Origin: Fidelibacterota bacterium
Lineage (GTDB): Bacteria > Fidelibacterota > UBA8477 > JABMPR01
Direction of reading: 5' to 3'
Assembly: GCA_021734255.1 (NCBI GenBank)
Contig: JAIPJM010000002.1
Location: 1-64,000, forward strand
Length of the DNA stretch: 64,000 nt
Below are positions 60,924-64,000 of the stretch, in pieces. The notes beneath the pieces are model-generated. The model made no database searches. It was not told where the DNA came from and saw only the letters and a list, made by a program, of their open reading frames with translations. The translations under genes were made by a program, and so were the position numbers. Each line of letters opens with the position of its first letter. Position 1 is the stretch's first letter.

Positions 60924-61958
60924 TTATTGTTTCAGTCTTGGATCCAGTGCATCCCGCAGTCCTTCACCGACCAGATTATAGACAGTCACTGTGATAAATA
61001 TTGCCAGACCCGGGAAGGTGGTCAACCACCAACCTGAAGGCAACATATCCCTGGCGCTACTCAATAAAGAACCCCAGGTTGCCTGCTCTGGAGGAGCGCC
61101 AAAACCCAGAAAACTCAGTCCGGATTCTATCAGTATTGCCGCAGCAACACCAAAGGTTGCTGTTACCAGAACTGGTGTTAAGGTATTGGGTAACACGTGC
61201 CTGAAGATAGTTCTAAAGTCCTTATATCCCAGCGCTTTGGCGGCAACGACATAATCCTCATTTTTTACCTTTAAGAACTCACCACGCGTGAATCGGGCAA
61301 CCCCGGTCCAACCAGTGAGTCCCAGGATCACCATAATATTGATAATGGATTGGGTTTCCATAACGGCCACGATGGTTATGATGAGAAACATACGCGGGAA
61401 CGTGATCATGATCTCTATCATTCTCTGGATGATAATATCTATGAGACCACCATAAAATCCGGCTAAGGCACCGAGTATGATGCCAATGAACACATAGATG
61501 GCAACGGCAACAAATCCAACGAGCAGACTCACCCGTGCTCCGTGGATCATCTGAGACATGACATCCCGACCAAGCTCATCCGTCCCAAATAAATGAATGG
61601 AACTGGGTGGATGTAGTTTCGCCTCAAGATTGTATTCATTGGGAGAATAGGGAATGACCGGGTAGATCGCCCAATCCCCCTCTTCATAGCTATGCTCTAG
61701 GATCTTGAATTGTTGACTTTTGAATTGGTCCTGCCAATTTATCCCGAACCAATCCACGGCATACTCCCTGAAAACTGGGAAGTACATTTTCCCATGGTAC
61801 TTCATTGCAATGGGCTTGTCATTGGCCAGGAAATCAGCAAAAATAAAGATAAAGAGTAAAATAAAAATGATGTGCAGGGAAAACACTGCCAACTTATTTC
61901 GCTTGAATTGGGAAGCGACGATCTGCCGATAGGAACGTGCTGGTGCCATCTGACTCAT
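60924..61958 (-). CDS. Oligopeptide ABC transporter permease (DppC/OppC-like)
   Basis: This 344-residue permease has about six helices with the EAA loop KNEDYVVAAKALGYKDFRTI. A loop of about 75 residues lies between helices 1 and 2 (YHGKMYFPVFREYAVDWFGI), as in YejE-type permeases of microcin C and peptide importers. It overlaps the DppB stop by one base. Oligopeptides or peptide-like compounds are the probable cargo. Confidence 0.9.
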   Translation of the reverse strand: MSQMAPARSYRQIVASQFKRNKLAVFSLHIIFILLFIFIFADFLANDKPIAMKYHGKMYFPVFREYAVDWFGINWQDQFKSQQFKILEHSYEEGDWAIYPVIPYSPNEYNLEAKLHPPSSIHLFGTDELGRDVMSQMIHGARVSLLVGFVAVAIYVFIGIILGALAGFYGGLIDIIIQRMIEIMITFPRMFLIITIVAVMETQSIINIMVILGLTGWTGVARFTRGEFLKVKNEDYVVAAKALGYKDFRTIFRHVLPNTLTPVLVTATFGVAAAILIESGLSFLGFGAPPEQATWGSLLSSARDMLPSGWWLTTFPGLAIFITVTVYNLVGEGLRDALDPRLKQ

Positions 61959-63343
61959 TACCGCTTCCCCTCAAATGTGATTCGTGGATCGACAATGGCA
62001 TACAAAAGGTCAGACAGCAATATTCCGAAGAGGGTAAGCATTGCACTGATCGTCGTAACGGCCATAATGATCGGATAGTCCCTGAACAGTACGGCATTGA
62101 AACTGAGCTGACCCATACCGGGTATTGAGAAAATGGATTCTATGATGATAGAGCCAGAGATCGCCAATGGCAGTAAATTCGCCAGCATCGTGATAATAGG
62201 GATGAGAGAATTTCTTAAGGCATGTTTGTAGGTGACAACCCGCTCACTCAGGCCCTTGGCCCGGGCAGTACGAATATAATCCTGGCGGATAACCTCAAGC
62301 ATAGAGCCACGCATATATCTGGAGAGCGCGCTGAAACTGCCATAGGTCCAGATGATCAAGGGTAAGGCGATGTGATGCAGGAGATCCACTAATCGATCCC
62401 AGGAACCCATTTCCTCATATCCTACACTGTGGAGACCTGAAACAGGGAAAACATTAAGGAAGTCCCCCCCTCCAAAGAATACGATTGCCATGGTGGCTAC
62501 CCAGAAATTGGGCAGCGAATACAGAATAAAGAGGATGACGGTGGTGATCTTGTCTCCAGCCGTATACTGGTGTGTGGCAGAATAAATACCCAAAGGGATG
62601 GCGATCAAGTAGGCGATGATAAAGGATGTGAAAGTGAAGATCAACGACACCGGGACGCTCTCCTTGATATGCTCCATGACGGGTCGATTGTCCTTGATCG
62701 ACGTCCCGAAATCCAGGGTCATCATATTCACAAACCATCTGGGATACTGAGCATCCGTAAAAATACGGGTGAACTTGTTCCACCCGCTGAATTGATAGGC
62801 ATCCCGGGCAGAACTCCTGGCCACACCAGATGTATCCGTCCCCCCATACCACCAGTTTTGCACATATTCCAATTGCTTCTCCACACTCATATCCGCACTG
62901 ATACTCAATTTTTGTTTCAGGGTAAGCAATTCAAGTGCAACCAGCTTTTCCTGCTCGCTCACAGATTCCTGTTCTAATAGTTCGACAAGGAAAGGTACAG
63001 CAACTTCGTCTGCCTGCTTGATCGGCTCAACGATCTCATCATACTCTCGCCCGGTCGTTGGATTACCAGCGGCTAAATAAGCAGACACATCGGCCCAGTT
63101 TTCCTCATAATTGAAAATGGTAAAATTAAGAAGCAGGGGTTTATCCAGACCATAAATTTCCCTGGTTTGTTCGACGACCTGCTTGGCAAGATTCTGGTCT
63201 GAGGACAAGCCTGACTGCTGATTCCCCATTTTAAAGGCAGTGGGGTCACCTGGGGCCATCTTGATAATGATAAATGTAATGATAGAGATCCCGAACAGCG
63301 TGGGAAAGATCAACAGGATCCTTTTTAGAAAATATTGCCACAT
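61958..63343 (-). CDS. Oligopeptide ABC transporter permease (DppB-like), long form
   Basis: At 461 residues it is well above the usual 306-340. Helix 1 is at 9-30. The EAA loop is RQDYIRTARAKGLSERVVTYK. The extra length is a periplasmic insertion at about residues 75-200, between helices 1 and 2. It is helical and acidic with HEAT-like text (VPFLVELLEQESVSEQEKLV). The standard segment DFGTSIKDNRPV follows, so the permease core is intact. The insertion may dock the substrate-binding protein. Coupled to both neighbours by 1-bp overlaps. Confidence 0.9.
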   Translation of the reverse strand: MWQYFLKRILLIFPTLFGISIITFIIIKMAPGDPTAFKMGNQQSGLSSDQNLAKQVVEQTREIYGLDKPLLLNFTIFNYEENWADVSAYLAAGNPTTGREYDEIVEPIKQADEVAVPFLVELLEQESVSEQEKLVALELLTLKQKLSISADMSVEKQLEYVQNWWYGGTDTSGVARSSARDAYQFSGWNKFTRIFTDAQYPRWFVNMMTLDFGTSIKDNRPVMEHIKESVPVSLIFTFTSFIIAYLIAIPLGIYSATHQYTAGDKITTVILFILYSLPNFWVATMAIVFFGGGDFLNVFPVSGLHSVGYEEMGSWDRLVDLLHHIALPLIIWTYGSFSALSRYMRGSMLEVIRQDYIRTARAKGLSERVVTYKHALRNSLIPIITMLANLLPLAISGSIIIESIFSIPGMGQLSFNAVLFRDYPIIMAVTTISAMLTLFGILLSDLLYAIVDPRITFEGKR

Positions 63344-64000
63344 TACAGGGCTTCCCCCAGAGCAGCATCATAACGCCACCAACTGGTCAGATTATAACCG
63401 GGACGTATGGGGATCCATTTTGTGCCTCTAAATTGCTTGAGATACGCACCGGGGTCGCGCTGATAGAACATGAAGGTGTATGGCTGTTCCTCATGCAGGA
63501 TCTCCTGGAATCTATAGTACATGGCATTTCGCTTGTCTTTGTCCAATTCCTGACGAGCCGCTTCAATTAGCGAATCCGCTTCGGCATTGCGGAAACCGAC
63601 ATAATTGGATCCTCGGTCCCCAATATTATCCGAATGCCATATCTGATAAGGATCGGTTTGTAAGCCCCCGATCCAGAGGAGACTCACCACATCGAATTGG
63701 CGGTCCCTTAAATTCTCCACATAGACTGACCACTCCAATTGACGGATCAGAACCTCTATACCGATCTTCCGCAGGTCCTCTTTCAGCATAAGTGCCATAT
63801 ATTTGGAGTTTTTTGATCCGGCAGAGATGGAGAATGTAAATCTAAAAGGAATCCCATCCTTATCCCGGATACCATCTCCATCTGTATCGACCCAACCGGC
63901 TTCCTCGATCAACTCAACCGCACGTAGTGGATCGTAGGGCCATGGTTCAATATTATGATTGTACTGCTCACCGTAGATATAGAACGGTCCGATCGTCGGG
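63343..64000 (-). CDS. Peptide ABC transporter substrate-binding protein, C-terminal part
   Basis: The frame runs past the window's right edge, so only the last 218 residues are visible. PWPYDPLRAVELIEEAGWVD, DKDGIPFRFTFSISAGS and LRKIGIEVLIRQLEWSVYVEN are the typical C-terminal lobe of SBP_bac_5 proteins (DppA/OppA). It precedes DppB with a one-base stop/start overlap. The ATPase subunits must lie outside the window. Confidence 0.9.
   Translation of the reverse strand, partial: PTIGPFYIYGEQYNHNIEPWPYDPLRAVELIEEAGWVDTDGDGIRDKDGIPFRFTFSISAGSKNSKYMALMLKEDLRKIGIEVLIRQLEWSVYVENLRDRQFDVVSLLWIGGLQTDPYQIWHSDNIGDRGSNYVGFRNAEADSLIEAARQELDKDKRNAMYYRFQEILHEEQPYTFMFYQRDPGAYLKQFRGTKWIPIRPGYNLTSWWRYDAALGEAL

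Noticed and set aside
1-64000. CRISPR arrays, tRNA genes, rRNA genes, prophage or insertion sequences
   Set aside because: I saw no regularly spaced direct repeats, cloverleaf-like sequences, rRNA signatures or transposase or integrase frames.

Overview
The window is a moderate-GC bacterial chromosome segment. It has tight operons, no rRNA or tRNA genes that I could recognise, and no transposase or phage genes. The best guess at the host is a Gram-negative member of the FCB superphylum, such as Neomarinimicrobiota (Marinimicrobia/SAR406), Calditrichota or a relative. Three things point there: a secreted glycosidase ends in a type IX-style sorting tail containing YPNPFN, there are several outer-membrane beta-barrel proteins, and there are AmpG, SpoIID and C-tail genes of the kind found in that group. 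The phylum assignment is inference; no marker RNA is present.

Region 1 (1-10.6 kb) is a signalling island. It holds a MEDS sensory protein with a GAF-like partner, a truncated receiver, an NtrC-type sigma-54 activator with a four-PAS hybrid histidine kinase, two small secreted proteins, a PAS kinase with a Cys cluster, and a CheY-like receiver. Between these genes I see a repeated dyad, TGCA-N5-TGCA. There are six perfect copies, and nearly every copy is followed 75-110 bp later by YTGGCAT before a start codon. This looks like a private regulon with enhancer-type promoters.

Region 2 (10.7-24.8 kb) carries a cytochrome c5-like lipoprotein, a DEAD-box helicase, an extradiol dioxygenase-like enzyme, DsrE and CBU_0592-like proteins, and a four-gene operon of an SLC12-type cotransporter plus three outer-membrane barrels. 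A GC-rich, unexplained, apparently structured leader precedes that operon. It is followed by an mscS gene broken by an in-frame amber codon, a GH9 endoglucanase and an APC amino-acid permease.

Region 3 (24.9-38.9 kb) has a hybrid kinase, a DUF4442 hotdog protein, an S41 protease, tmk, a membrane protein and rsmI. It also has a complete split saccharopine pathway for lysine breakdown (LKR, saccharopine dehydrogenase, ALDH7), then trmH, ybjQ-like and DUF971 genes, and a UMF1-type MFS transporter.

Region 4 (39.1-51.7 kb) looks like a peptidoglycan scavenging and remodelling locus. It has an AmpG-like permease with a large periplasmic insertion, two NamZ (DUF1343) exo-muramidases flanking a secreted GH18 enzyme, a SpoIID-like protein, a BadF-type sugar kinase, a glycosyltransferase, alanine racemase and HU.

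Region 5 (51.8-64 kb) is the strongest candidate for an undescribed system. A MutL/GlmL-type actin-fold ATPase is translationally linked to a KOW/barrel protein, a small protein, a DUF6754-like membrane protein and three more membrane proteins. An ABC-2 exporter pair follows and an oligopeptide ABC importer precedes. No glutamate mutase or B12 gene is present, so MutL here probably serves a membrane machine rather than a mutase.
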